From Bacillota bacterium (GTDB lineage: Bacteria; Bacillota; Clostridia; Acetivibrionales; DSM-1351): a DNA stretch of 64,000 bases. A model generated the notes under the pieces. It ran no database searches, was not told the origin of the DNA, and was given only the letters and a program-made list of their open reading frames with translations. Where the stretch lies: contig JAEYHZ010000014.1 in the NCBI GenBank assembly GCA_023409265.1, positions 248,001 through 312,000 on the forward strand, written 5' to 3'. The position numbers and the translations under genes were made by a program. Numbering within the stretch: position 1 is the stretch's first letter; each line of letters starts with the position of its first letter. This document shows positions 1 through 7,584 of the stretch, piece after piece.

Positions 1-135
1 CAGTTCGGTATCTGCCTGGTTTATACTCAGAATATTTACTATTCCCACCGCACCTACAACTCCTGCTATCAAAGCAACTATTACAAATCCCGTAATCATT
101 TTTGTACCTATTTTCATATTATAGAACCAACTCAT
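1..135 (-). CDS. Methyl-accepting chemotaxis protein, N-terminal fragment
   Basis: Only the first 45 codons lie in the window; the gene continues past the left edge. The translation starts MSWFYNMKIGTKMITGFVIV and runs into one hydrophobic segment, as in chemoreceptors with a four-helix-bundle sensor (short basic cytoplasmic N-terminus, MKIGTK..GF, then the first membrane helix). An AGGT-type ribosome site (ACCTCC at 143-148 on the + strand) sits 7 bases before the ATG. It is the last visible gene of a cheY-cheA-cheW-mcp series reading left, which fits a receptor feeding the CheA/CheW complex. Its ligand cannot be inferred from this fragment. Confidence 0.85.
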   Translation of the reverse strand, partial: MSWFYNMKIGTKMITGFVIVALIAGVVGAVGIVNILSINQADTEL

Positions 136-234
136 GTATTATACCTCCAGTGATAATATGTTTATGTATTGACGGTTTTAATGAGAAAACAGTGATGAAC
201 CTTCACAAGCACTACATTATATATGGCCCTGTCT

Positions 235-732
235 TCAGCTGAGTACGGCCAGGCTTTCCATTTCCTCCTCGCTCAATATTTTTTCGCAGTCCAGCAGCAG
301 CTTTACATCATTGCCGGTCTTCCCTATCCCTTTAACATATTTGTTATTAAAGCCGGTTTTAAAGTTTGGCGGAGGAACAATATTCTCATCCTCTATAGTA
401 ATGACTTCTGAAACAGTATCCACTATCAACCCAATTGAAATTTCATTAATATCAATGACAATTATGCAGGTCCTGTCTGTATAATCCCTGGGTTCTTTTT
501 TAAATCTGAGTCTTACATCCATTACCGGAATAATTTTTCCCCGCAGGTTTATAATTCCTTTCAAATAATCAGGCAGCTCGGGGATTTTTGTTATAGACTG
601 AATTCCTATTATCTCGGTAACATACCTGATTTCTATTCCATACTCCTCCTTTCCCAGCGTGAATGTCAGAAATCTCCCTTTTTGAGTATCCTCATTCTGA
701 ATCTCAAACGTTTCCTCCAGTACTAAAGCCAT
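235..732 (-). CDS. cheW: Chemotaxis coupling protein CheW
   Basis: A 165-residue single CheW-type SH3-like domain protein. Recognisable stretches are FLTFTLGKEEYGIEI near residue 21, the IPELPDYLKGIINLRGKIIPV core that is the family hallmark, and DRTCIIVIDI further on. It links chemoreceptors to the CheA kinase in the polar signalling array. The ATG is preceded by a GGAG ribosome site. It lies 14 bases downstream of cheA and 99 bases upstream of a chemoreceptor gene, all in one orientation, so co-transcription is likely. Length is normal for the family (about 150-170). Confidence 0.95.
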   Translation of the reverse strand: MALVLEETFEIQNEDTQKGRFLTFTLGKEEYGIEIRYVTEIIGIQSITKIPELPDYLKGIINLRGKIIPVMDVRLRFKKEPRDYTDRTCIIVIDINEISIGLIVDTVSEVITIEDENIVPPPNFKTGFNNKYVKGIGKTGNDVKLLLDCEKILSEEEMESLAVLS

Positions 733-746
733 AACTTATTCTCCTT

Positions 747-2777
747 TCATTCTTTGGAATTAATAAGGCCGGATATGTCTATTATCAGACTAATGCTTCC
801 ATCACCCAGCAAAGTACATCCAGAAATACCATTCACCTTTTTCAGGTATTGAGGTAACGCCTTTATAACTACCTGCTGTTCTCCTACCAGAGTATCTGCA
901 AAGAGACATACGGAATTTGCTTCGTTCTCAACAATGACTATGATACCTTCCTCCAACAAATTGGTATCTGTTTCTACATTAAAGATATGGTGCAGTCTTA
1001 AAACAGGGTAGCACTGACCCCGGATCATTATCATTTCATTTCCGTTTGGATCTTTAATAATACTGCTCTTCTCTATTTTTAGTGATTCACGTATTGAAAC
1101 CGTTGGAATTGTATAGGTAGCATCTCCTACTTTAACTATCATCCCATCCAGAATTGCTAAAGTAAGGGGTATCTTAATGGTAATGGAAGTACCCAGATCG
1201 GGGGTGCTGTCTATTAACACTGTGCCCCTGACCTTCTCAATGTTTTTAGTTACAACATCCATTCCTACTCCCCGTCCGGAATATTCGGTAACCTCGTCTT
1301 TTGTAGAAAAGCCCGGCAACAAAATCATGGAGTATATTTCTCTGTCTGTCAGTTCGCTTTTATGCTTCTGGATTATATTGAGTTCTGACGCTTTTCTAAG
1401 AATCTTGTCTTTATCAAGTCCTCTTCCGTCATCTTTAATGACAATACACACGTCGCCACCTGAATTTTTAGCTTCAAGAATCAGTTCTCCCTGCTCAGGT
1501 TTCTCTTTTGATTTCCTTTCCTCTTTAGTTTCAAGTCCGTGATCAAGGGCATTGCGTATCAAATGTATCAGAGGATCTGATATATGTTCTATAATATTTT
1601 TATCTACTTCTGTCTCTTCTCCAATTATCTTGAAATTAACTTCTTTATTTAGCTTCCTGCTCATATCCCTGACAATTCTATTCATTTTCTGAAAAGTGGT
1701 TGACAGCGGCACCATCCTCATAGACATGACTATATCCTGTAATTCACCGGTTATTTTTCTCAACTGCCTGGAGGCTTTTCTGAATGAATCCAGTACCAGG
1801 CCATCGAGCTCAGGATTCTGTGTCACCATAGCTTCAGATATGACCAGCTCTCCTACCAGATCCATCAACTTGTTCATTTTCTCTATATTTACACTTATAT
1901 AGCTCAGTTTGGAAAGGCTTGCAACACTATCTGAAGACTCCCTGCTGCTCTGCCTTACCGCTGTATCATCAACAGAATCCTCCAAGTGTATTTTGAGCTC
2001 CGGTTCCTGGGCCGACCCTTCGCTAAAACTGTTCTTTTCTATCATCAGTTCCTTCAGAAAAAGTGTTTCCTCCAAAATACCTCTTATTTCACTCTCAGGA
2101 TGGTCACTGGAAAAATATGCTATAAACCCGTTTCTACGAATTTCCTCTACACTTTTACACTCATCAAGCAAATCATCAGGTATATGTCTTATTTTCCCGG
2201 TAACCTGCTTTAGCATGTGAATTACTGCAAAAGCTCTTATATTCTCCATTTGACAATCATCTTCGAAATATAGAACTATCCGGTAATCATCTTCATGTGA
2301 ACTGTTGAATTGCTGGTTCTGAACCATTTCCGGAATCTCTTCCTCCGGAATAATTTCAGAATTGGGCCTTTTAATATTTAATTCACGCATGAACCCGGAG
2401 ATCACACCGATAAGATTTGACGGGTCACCATCAGTATCCTGATTGTTTTTGATTTTAGCTACTTCGCCCTGTATAAAATCAATCACACCCAGTATTATGT
2501 CGGTAAGGCCGGAGTACTCTACATCATCTGACCCATATTCTCTGAGATTATAAAACACATCTTCTATAGAATGAGACAGTAAAGATATGTTGTTAAAAGA
2601 CATCATGGCAGATGATCCTTTAATGGTATGCATAATCCGGAATATTTCATTAATATGCTGTTTAAGGCCATTTTCCTTTTCGCTTGCCAATATTATCTGT
2701 TCCAGTTGTTCCATAAGCTGAACCGTTTCAAAGACAAAAATGTTCAGCATTTGCTCCATATCTGAATTTTCCGGCAA
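747..2777 (-). CDS. cheA: Chemotaxis histidine kinase CheA
   Basis: A 676-residue CheA. Domains in order: an Hpt (P1) domain with the phosphorylatable histidine in IMHTIKGSSAMM (His50); a CheY-binding-like P2 region at about 160-260; a dimerisation P3 helix pair from about 290 (MNKLMDLVGELVISEAM); a GHKL ATPase domain with N-box LIRNALDHGLE, DDGRGLD and GRGVGMDVV; and a C-terminal CheW-like P5 domain from about 545. The kinase relays receptor state to CheY and CheB. It follows cheY by 77 bases and precedes cheW by 14. All residues expected for activity are present. This is a complete, ordinary-sized CheA. Confidence 0.96.
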   Translation of the reverse strand: MPENSDMEQMLNIFVFETVQLMEQLEQIILASEKENGLKQHINEIFRIMHTIKGSSAMMSFNNISLLSHSIEDVFYNLREYGSDDVEYSGLTDIILGVIDFIQGEVAKIKNNQDTDGDPSNLIGVISGFMRELNIKRPNSEIIPEEEIPEMVQNQQFNSSHEDDYRIVLYFEDDCQMENIRAFAVIHMLKQVTGKIRHIPDDLLDECKSVEEIRRNGFIAYFSSDHPESEIRGILEETLFLKELMIEKNSFSEGSAQEPELKIHLEDSVDDTAVRQSSRESSDSVASLSKLSYISVNIEKMNKLMDLVGELVISEAMVTQNPELDGLVLDSFRKASRQLRKITGELQDIVMSMRMVPLSTTFQKMNRIVRDMSRKLNKEVNFKIIGEETEVDKNIIEHISDPLIHLIRNALDHGLETKEERKSKEKPEQGELILEAKNSGGDVCIVIKDDGRGLDKDKILRKASELNIIQKHKSELTDREIYSMILLPGFSTKDEVTEYSGRGVGMDVVTKNIEKVRGTVLIDSTPDLGTSITIKIPLTLAILDGMIVKVGDATYTIPTVSIRESLKIEKSSIIKDPNGNEMIMIRGQCYPVLRLHHIFNVETDTNLLEEGIIVIVENEANSVCLFADTLVGEQQVVIKALPQYLKKVNGISGCTLLGDGSISLIIDISGLINSKE

Positions 2778-2854
2778 AATATCACCTCATACTGTAATCC
2801 GTATTTTAATTGCATAATTACTGAGATTTCTTTTTAATAAAGCAGCAAATTTGC

Positions 2855-3211
2855 TTATGATATCTTGCTAAGTGCTTTAATAATATTTTCTTCTTTAAAC
2901 GGTTTGACCAGAAAACCTGCAGCACCCATTAATACCGCTTCTCTAATATGACTCTCCTGTCCCAGTGCAGATATCATTACGATTTTAATTTTGGGGTTTA
3001 TCTTTCTTATTTCGCTTACTGCCTGTATTCCGCTCATTTCAGGCATAGTTATGTCCATTGTTATAAGGTCGGGTTTCAATTCCTGATATTTCTGAATTGC
3101 CACCCTTCCATTCTCCGCTTCTCCAACGACATCATAGCCATTTCTTTCAAGAATTAACTTTAAGGATTGCCTCATAAAAACAGCATCGTCCACCACCAGC
3201 ACTTTTTTCAT
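2855..3211 (-). CDS. cheY: Chemotaxis response regulator CheY
   Basis: A 118-residue single receiver domain with no output domain. The acidic pocket is in VLVVDDA (Asp8/Asp9), the phospho-acceptor is Asp53 in ITMDITMPEMSG, and the conserved lysine is in FLVKPF near 105. Phospho-CheY would bind the flagellar switch. It is first in the cheY-cheA-cheW-mcp group, so the group's promoter must lie in 3212-3500, next to the recombinase locus and its left repeat. No convincing -35/-10 pair was found for it by eye. Confidence 0.93.
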   Translation of the reverse strand: MKKVLVVDDAVFMRQSLKLILERNGYDVVGEAENGRVAIQKYQELKPDLITMDITMPEMSGIQAVSEIRKINPKIKIVMISALGQESHIREAVLMGAAGFLVKPFKEENIIKALSKIS

Positions 3212-3273
3212 TAATACTCACATCCCTGAAATCAAAATACTTATCTATTAATTTTTGTTAACATAAAAACCCA

Positions 3274-3301
3274 ATGTAACAATTTAGATATTATGTTACA
3301 T
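3274..3301. repeat. Left inverted site (IR-L) of the recombinase locus
   Basis: A 28-bp quasi-palindrome: arm ATGTAACA, 12-base spacer ATTTAGATATTA, arm TGTTACAT. The reverse complement of the whole unit matches 4143-4170 at 27 of 28 positions. The two sites bracket the tyrosine recombinase gene in inverted orientation, which is the arrangement of an invertible segment or of element ends. Confidence 0.8.
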
Positions 3302-3405
3302 AATTGTTATAATAAAACCCTTGATACCAGTGAATTCTTTGTAAAAGCTATTTAAGAAAACAAATATTATGGTAAGTAATAAAATGTAACCTTTTGGTAC
3401 AATTA

Positions 3406-3414
3406 TGATATAAT
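3406..3414 (+). promoter_or_regulatory. Extended -10 promoter of the recombinase gene
   Basis: TGATATAAT is an extended -10 (TGnTATAAT) about 85 bases before the recombinase ATG; no good -35 is seen. A half-site ATGTAAC (3384-3390), matching the arms of the flanking inverted sites, lies just upstream, so the recombinase may bind its own promoter. Another half-site-like ATGTTACC at 3481-3488 abuts the ribosome site. Confidence 0.55.
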
Positions 3415-3500
3415 AAGTACATTAAATAAAGTTAATATTAATAAACTAATGTCTTAACAGCCTCGCATAAGTAAAATTTCATGTTACCGGAGGATACGCA

Positions 3501-4061
3501 ATGACAGTCGAGCCAATAAGAGATAAAACCAAAATAAAGCAAATATACTATCTGTTAAACGGGAAAGACCCCAAATATGGGCTTTTATTTAAATTTGGCC
3601 TTAATACAGGCCTACGCATAAGTGATATTCTCTCTGTTAAGATAAAGGACATATTCGATAAAAACGGAGATTATAAAGACTATCTGATTTTAAAGGAAAT
3701 GAAAACAGGAAAAGTCAAAAAAATCAAGATAAATGATGCCCTCCGTAAGAATATTGATTCATATCTGAAAAAGACGAAACTTGAATACGACAAGTATTTG
3801 TTCCCAAGTCAAAAAGGCGGTTATATAGGGCGTGTTCAGGCCTACAGAGTATTAAAAGAGGCTGCAAAGGTATGCAAAGTAGATAACTTCGGTACTCACA
3901 GTCTTCGTAAAACCTGGGGTTATTGGACCTACAACATGTCAAAATACAACGTTGGTTTGATTATGGATACCTTCAATCACAGTTCACAAAGTATAACATT
4001 AAGATATATAGGTATAAATCAGGATCAGAAGGATGAATTGTATTCCATGGTTCAATTCTAA
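3501..4061 (+). CDS. Small tyrosine recombinase (catalytic domain only)
   Basis: A 186-residue integrase-family protein with a full catalytic set: Arg39 in TGLRISDIL, Lys68 in EMKTGK, His133 and Arg136 in HSLRKTWG, His160 in FNHSS and the nucleophile Tyr169 in LRYIGI. It lacks the N-terminal SAM-like core-binding domain of phage integrases and XerC/D, giving the size of FimB/FimE-type invertases (about 200 residues). A strong GGAGG site precedes the ATG. The gene is alone between 28-bp inverted sites (3274-3301 and 4143-4170), in the opposite direction to the adjacent chemotaxis operon. It could be a DNA invertase for a local switch, the transposase of a tiny element, or a resident recombinase acting elsewhere. 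The family call is firm; the role is inferred. Confidence 0.9.
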   Translation: MTVEPIRDKTKIKQIYYLLNGKDPKYGLLFKFGLNTGLRISDILSVKIKDIFDKNGDYKDYLILKEMKTGKVKKIKINDALRKNIDSYLKKTKLEYDKYLFPSQKGGYIGRVQAYRVLKEAAKVCKVDNFGTHSLRKTWGYWTYNMSKYNVGLIMDTFNHSSQSITLRYIGINQDQKDELYSMVQF

Positions 4062-4142
4062 TTAATGCCAAACCGTATGCAATTTGAAAAATATTTGTAG
4101 AAAAAGGAAATATTTTAGTGTATAATCTATCTTAAGCTGTTT

Positions 4143-4170
4143 ATGTAACATAATATCTATATTGTTACAT
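4143..4170. repeat. Right inverted site (IR-R) of the recombinase locus
   Basis: A 28-bp unit with arms ATGTAACA and TGTTACAT around the spacer TAATATCTATAT. It is the reverse complement of 3274-3301 with one mismatch, and the identity runs two bases further on the recombinase side. It lies about 80 bases after the recombinase stop codon and outside the strong hairpin at 4207-4250. Confidence 0.8.
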
Positions 4171-4206
4171 AATCTTTGAAATCCAGGAATAGAGCCATGT
4201 ATAAGA

Positions 4207-4250
4207 AAAACTCCTTTCTGATAAGTTGCGTTTTATCAAAAAAGAGTTTT
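4207..4250. terminator. Bidirectional terminator between the recombinase and rsmA
   Basis: A long hairpin with outer arms AAAACTC / GAGTTTT and inner arms TGATAA / TTATCA, rich in A on one side and T on the other. It sits between the convergent recombinase and rsmA genes and can end transcripts from both sides. It lies outside the right inverted site. Confidence 0.75.
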
Positions 4251-4277
4251 AATTATTTCTATTTATTTAATTTTCCG

Positions 4278-5135
4278 TTATTGTCCCAAAAGGTTTGACA
4301 GATCTCCGAACTGTTGTACAGAAAGTACCTCACCCCGGATATTCTCCTTTAGTCCCATGCTCTCAAGGATCTGCTTTATTTGTTCTTTATCCTTCTTCAA
4401 AAATCCGGCATTTGAAAGTCCATTTACCAGCGTTTTTCGTCTCTGACCAAAAGAGGCCTTTACCAGTTTGAAATAGAGAGCCTTGTCATTTACACTAACC
4501 GGAGGTTCGGACAATATATCCAGCCTGATTATTGTAGAATGAACTTCAGGCTGAGGAATAAAGCAGTGCGGCGGTACATCAAATATTATTCTAGGGCTGG
4601 AATAAAACTGAACGGCAACCGACAGCGCTCCATAATCCTTCGTACCCGGCCCTGAAACCATTCTCTGCGCAACTTCCTTCTGCACCATGAACACCATTCC
4701 GTCTATCCCTTTCACTTCTTCAAGGAACTTCATAATTATGGGTGTTGTGATATAGTATGGTAGATTTGCTACCACCTTTACAGTGGTGGCATGGTATTTA
4801 GCTTTAAACTCAGATACTATGCCTTCAATATCCGCCTTCATAACATCTTCGTTTATTATATCAATATTTGAGAATTCACTTAAGTTATCATTAAGAGCGG
4901 GTATGAGATGCTTGTCAATTTCTATAGCCGCCACCCCTGCCGCTCTTCCGGCAAGTTCCTTTGTCATGCTTCCGACACCCGGGCCAATCTCAAGGACAAG
5001 TGTATCCTTATCAAGGCCGGCAGCGTCAACAATTTTTTTAACTACATTATCATCATTCAAAAAATTCTGTCCAAGGGATTTGGTAAGCCTCAGATTATGC
5101 TTCTTTATGACTTCCAGAGTATTGTTCTTATTCAT
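4278..5135 (-). CDS. rsmA: 16S rRNA dimethyladenosine transferase RsmA/KsgA
   Basis: A 285-residue SAM-dependent N6-dimethyltransferase that methylates two adjacent adenines of the 3' terminal helix of 16S rRNA. The sequence shows KSLGQNFLNDD at the N-terminus, the SAM site VLEIGPGVGSMTKEL, the catalytic NLPYYITTPI, and the C-terminal basic SFGQRRKTL region. I chose the ATG at 5135, preceded by GGAGATGTA, and not the longer frame that opens at 5228, because family members begin about 15 residues before the LGQNFL motif. In Bacillus subtilis this gene closes the yabE-rnmV-ksgA group; no rnmV is seen here. The leader (5136-5372) is strongly structured. Confidence 0.95.
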   Translation of the reverse strand: MNKNNTLEVIKKHNLRLTKSLGQNFLNDDNVVKKIVDAAGLDKDTLVLEIGPGVGSMTKELAGRAAGVAAIEIDKHLIPALNDNLSEFSNIDIINEDVMKADIEGIVSEFKAKYHATTVKVVANLPYYITTPIIMKFLEEVKGIDGMVFMVQKEVAQRMVSGPGTKDYGALSVAVQFYSSPRIIFDVPPHCFIPQPEVHSTIIRLDILSEPPVSVNDKALYFKLVKASFGQRRKTLVNGLSNAGFLKKDKEQIKQILESMGLKENIRGEVLSVQQFGDLSNLLGQ

Positions 5136-5179
5136 TACATCTCCTTCAATTTTAAATGTTATAAGGCGTAGGTTAAAGA

Positions 5180-5208
5180 AATAATTTTTCGGCTGTAGAA
5201 AAATTATT
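5180..5208 (-). other. Hairpin in the rsmA leader
   Basis: A perfect 11-bp stem, AATAATTTTTC / GAAAAATTATT, around the 7-base loop TACAGCC (minus strand). The same TTTTTC-loop-GAAAAA core with loop TACAACC recurs at 48157-48189 behind the beta-galactosidase gene. It may be a terminator for the M56 gene upstream or a leader structure of rsmA. Confidence 0.6.
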
Positions 5209-5226
5209 GCACCTAAATCGCATTTC

Positions 5227-5276
5227 AACGAGGCAAAGGTGTCCTACAGGACACCATAGAAATCAATCGCCTCGTT
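5227..5276 (-). other. Nested hairpin between the M56 gene and rsmA
   Basis: Outer arms AACGAGGC / GCCTCGTT (8 bp) enclose a second perfect stem, GGTGTCCT / AGGACACC, with a two-base loop. No long T run follows on either strand, so it is a weak terminator candidate and could equally be a processed or regulatory RNA structure. Confidence 0.6.
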
Positions 5277-5337
5277 ATATATTATATCCTAATAAATTAT
5301 TATTTGAAGGTAATTTTAAAATTTACTGCTTACCTAT

Positions 5338-5381
5338 ATATCCGGTATCTCAATTGTTACATATCCGGTATCTCAATTGTT
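5338..5381. repeat. Tandem duplication of the M56 gene 3' end
   Basis: Two identical 21-bp copies (5338-5358 and 5361-5381) separated by two bases. The right copy contains the last codons and the TGA of the M56-family gene; the left copy repeats them just after the stop. Confidence 0.85.
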
Positions 5382-7073
5382 GAGCAGTTTATCCATTTCT
5401 TTTTCTGAAATCACTACAATTTTATCAATATCCCCGCCGGTTTTTCTGGCTACCCTTAGTAATATCCCATTTTTAACTGCATTTTCTCCGTTGTTTACAA
5501 AGGTCATATTTTCTCCATCGCTGAGAAAGCGTATGGGTTTGTTATTGAACATCCATTGGTCGTTAGCTTTATCATATGAAACACCATAATCCAGATATGG
5601 ATTTAGCGAAGCTTCCACATCGTGCGGGTCACCCTCTGAATATGCCATTGCTCCGCTGCTGAAGGATTCATCTTTTCCTGCTGTTTGAGTAAAGCCGGCT
5701 GAGTCGCTAAAATTGCCGGCAGTAACATTCTCTTGTTCAGCAGCTTTGGCCATTTGTGCCCTTTTGAGGGATTCCGTATGCTTATTGTACTCTTCCTGGC
5801 TAACCGTTATAATTCCGGTCAGTTCATTTTTTGTATTTCGGACAGCCTTTAAATCTATGATACCATTTGCGCGGGTAAATGTGTTGTAAGTGCCGTTTTC
5901 ATCCAGTTTATCCGAGAAAAACCTTACCAATTTGCCATCATAGTAAAAACAGTCTTTTGTCTTATCATATGTTAAACCGTACTTTTCGTAGACAGCATAT
6001 AGTTTTGCCAGTTCTTCCCTATGTTGCCGGTCAAGTCTTTCTTGCTCCTTCGCCGATATTGGAATGCTCGTAGAATACGCATCTGTTTCAGTGCCATTAT
6101 TTGCTGCAAACGCCACTCCAGCACAAACTGTTCCAATGAGTATCAGGCTAAGAAAAGTAACTCCTGCCTTTTTCTTCGTTGTATCCATAATGGAAAATAT
6201 TCTGTTTTTCATACCTTTCTTACCTCCATTAAAGTTTGTTGAGAAGGCTGTTTGCATTCTTGATTGATTTTTAATAACACCGATAATGGTTTCGCAGTAT
6301 TGCTGTCTCCCGCCCACATCACTGTCTTTCACCACTTCTGCATCACAGGAGATTTCACACTGGGCTGCAATAGCCTTTGCCATCAAGTAGCTTACTGGAT
6401 TAAACCAGTGAATGGCTGCTGCAATAAATACCAGGCTTTTATACCATAAATCCTTTCGTTTAAGGTGTACCAATTCATGTCTTAGTATATGTGATAATTC
6501 ATCCATGGAAAAGTCAGCCCGGGGCAGTAAAATTACGGGACTAATAAAACCAAGCACCATTGGACTTGAAACATAGGAACATACCTGTAATCTTACCTCT
6601 TTAGCTATTCCAGTATCGCTTTTTATCCTTTGTAACGCTTCAAACACTTGCGGATTAATAGTCTGTTCACCCCATCGATTAACCATTTTGATAAAACGGA
6701 AATGCTTCCGGCCATGATAAATTGTAAAAGCAATTACTCCTGCCACCCATATGCAGCCTGCTATTTGATACCACGTAATTGATGTAAACCCCTTAAGCAC
6801 CGCTTGGGTTTGAACAGCAGCATCAGCTGTATTTACAGCATTCTCTGTCATAATCTGCTGAAGGTTGGAAGGTGTCGCATCCATCTGTATCAAGGCAGTG
6901 TCAGGATGGAACCTATAAGGGATTATTAGTCCGATTACAATTACCAGCCAGGCATAATAGAGCCATTTCGCCGAATATCTTTTTGACAACCAGGGAGTAA
7001 GGGCGATAAAGCATAGAACAAGCACCGACATGGAGACGGAGCATTCCAGCAATGCAGTTAGCCAGCTTTGCAT
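5373..7073 (-). CDS. BlaR1/MecR1-like M56 metallopeptidase sensor
   Basis: A 566-residue membrane protein. The N-terminal half has membrane helices near residues 10-28, 38-53 and 101-120, and the zinc site HELVH (199-203) of M56 peptidases. A further hydrophobic helix lies at about 304-323. The outside part is not the penicillin-binding, transpeptidase-like domain of BlaR1 and MecR1: it has two related repeats (about 345-425 and 485-566), each with YG(L/V)(T/S)YDK...(F/W)..(N/D)(G/N)K..RF.SD. It follows the BlaI-type repressor by one base, so it is probably the protease that inactivates that repressor when an extracellular signal arrives. The signal need not be a beta-lactam. Its stop region is tandemly duplicated. 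Confidence 0.85.
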   Translation of the reverse strand: MQSWLTALLECSVSMSVLVLCFIALTPWLSKRYSAKWLYYAWLVIVIGLIIPYRFHPDTALIQMDATPSNLQQIMTENAVNTADAAVQTQAVLKGFTSITWYQIAGCIWVAGVIAFTIYHGRKHFRFIKMVNRWGEQTINPQVFEALQRIKSDTGIAKEVRLQVCSYVSSPMVLGFISPVILLPRADFSMDELSHILRHELVHLKRKDLWYKSLVFIAAAIHWFNPVSYLMAKAIAAQCEISCDAEVVKDSDVGGRQQYCETIIGVIKNQSRMQTAFSTNFNGGKKGMKNRIFSIMDTTKKKAGVTFLSLILIGTVCAGVAFAANNGTETDAYSTSIPISAKEQERLDRQHREELAKLYAVYEKYGLTYDKTKDCFYYDGKLVRFFSDKLDENGTYNTFTRANGIIDLKAVRNTKNELTGIITVSQEEYNKHTESLKRAQMAKAAEQENVTAGNFSDSAGFTQTAGKDESFSSGAMAYSEGDPHDVEASLNPYLDYGVSYDKANDQWMFNNKPIRFLSDGENMTFVNNGENAVKNGILLRVARKTGGDIDKIVVISEKEMDKLLNN

Positions 7074-7074
7074 A

Positions 7075-7452
7075 TCAGTCCCTCCGTCCCTTCACCCATT
7101 TCATTAGTTCCTCAACATCACTTTCGCTAAGCTGTTTGCCATCATAAAGGGTGTTAACAAAACTGAGAACTGAGTTCTCGTGGTAAAGTTTTATAAAATT
7201 TCCCGTTTCATATCTTAAATATTCATCCTTGGTTACAAGTGGGAAATAGGTGCGTTCCTTGCCATTCTTTTCTGTTCTCAAAAAACCTCTCTCAACCAGG
7301 CGAAGCATCAGAGAAATTACTGTTGGCGCCTTCCATTCACGCTCGTTGCCCAACTGTTCCATAATCATGTTGGTGGTGATAGGCGGATCATTTGCCCATA
7401 CTACCTTCATAATTTCAAATTCAGTATCCGGCAGCTTCTTTAAGCTACTCAT
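7075..7452 (-). CDS. BlaI/MecI-family transcriptional repressor
   Basis: A 125-residue winged-helix repressor (penicillinase-repressor family). It starts LPDTEFEIMKVVWANDPPITTNMI and has the recognition region WKAPTVISLMLRLVERGFL; the C-terminal half is the dimerisation part. The ATG at 7452 has a GGAGATGAT site. It is followed after one base by the M56 protease gene, the classical blaI-blaR pairing. A 14-bp perfect palindrome over its own start region suggests autorepression. No beta-lactamase gene is next to it, so the regulon is unknown. Confidence 0.93.
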   Translation of the reverse strand: MSSLKKLPDTEFEIMKVVWANDPPITTNMIMEQLGNEREWKAPTVISLMLRLVERGFLRTEKNGKERTYFPLVTKDEYLRYETGNFIKLYHENSVLSFVNTLYDGKQLSESDVEELMKWVKGRRD

Positions 7453-7469
7453 TCATATCATCTCCTTTT

Positions 7470-7519
7470 TAGACAATTGTCTATAATCATATTTTACATT
7501 TGTCTAAAATAAAAGTCAA
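7470..7519 (-). promoter_or_regulatory. Promoter and operator of the blaI-M56 operon
   Basis: On the minus strand: -35 TTGACT (7514-7519), 17-base spacer, -10 TAAAAT. A perfect palindrome TAGACAATTGTCTA (7470-7483) lies just downstream of the -10, and a second half-site TTTTAGACAAA (7499-7509) lies between -35 and -10. The placement fits autorepression by the BlaI-type protein. Confidence 0.75.
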
Positions 7520-7584
7520 CAATTTATGAATATTTTTAACTTTAATATCTTATAAATGCTTTATCTGAAAGCCATCACTTATTT

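Noticed and set aside
5353..5362. ATTGTTACAT, identical to an arm of the recombinase site
   Set aside because: Only ten bases, produced at the junction of the tandem duplication; no second arm.
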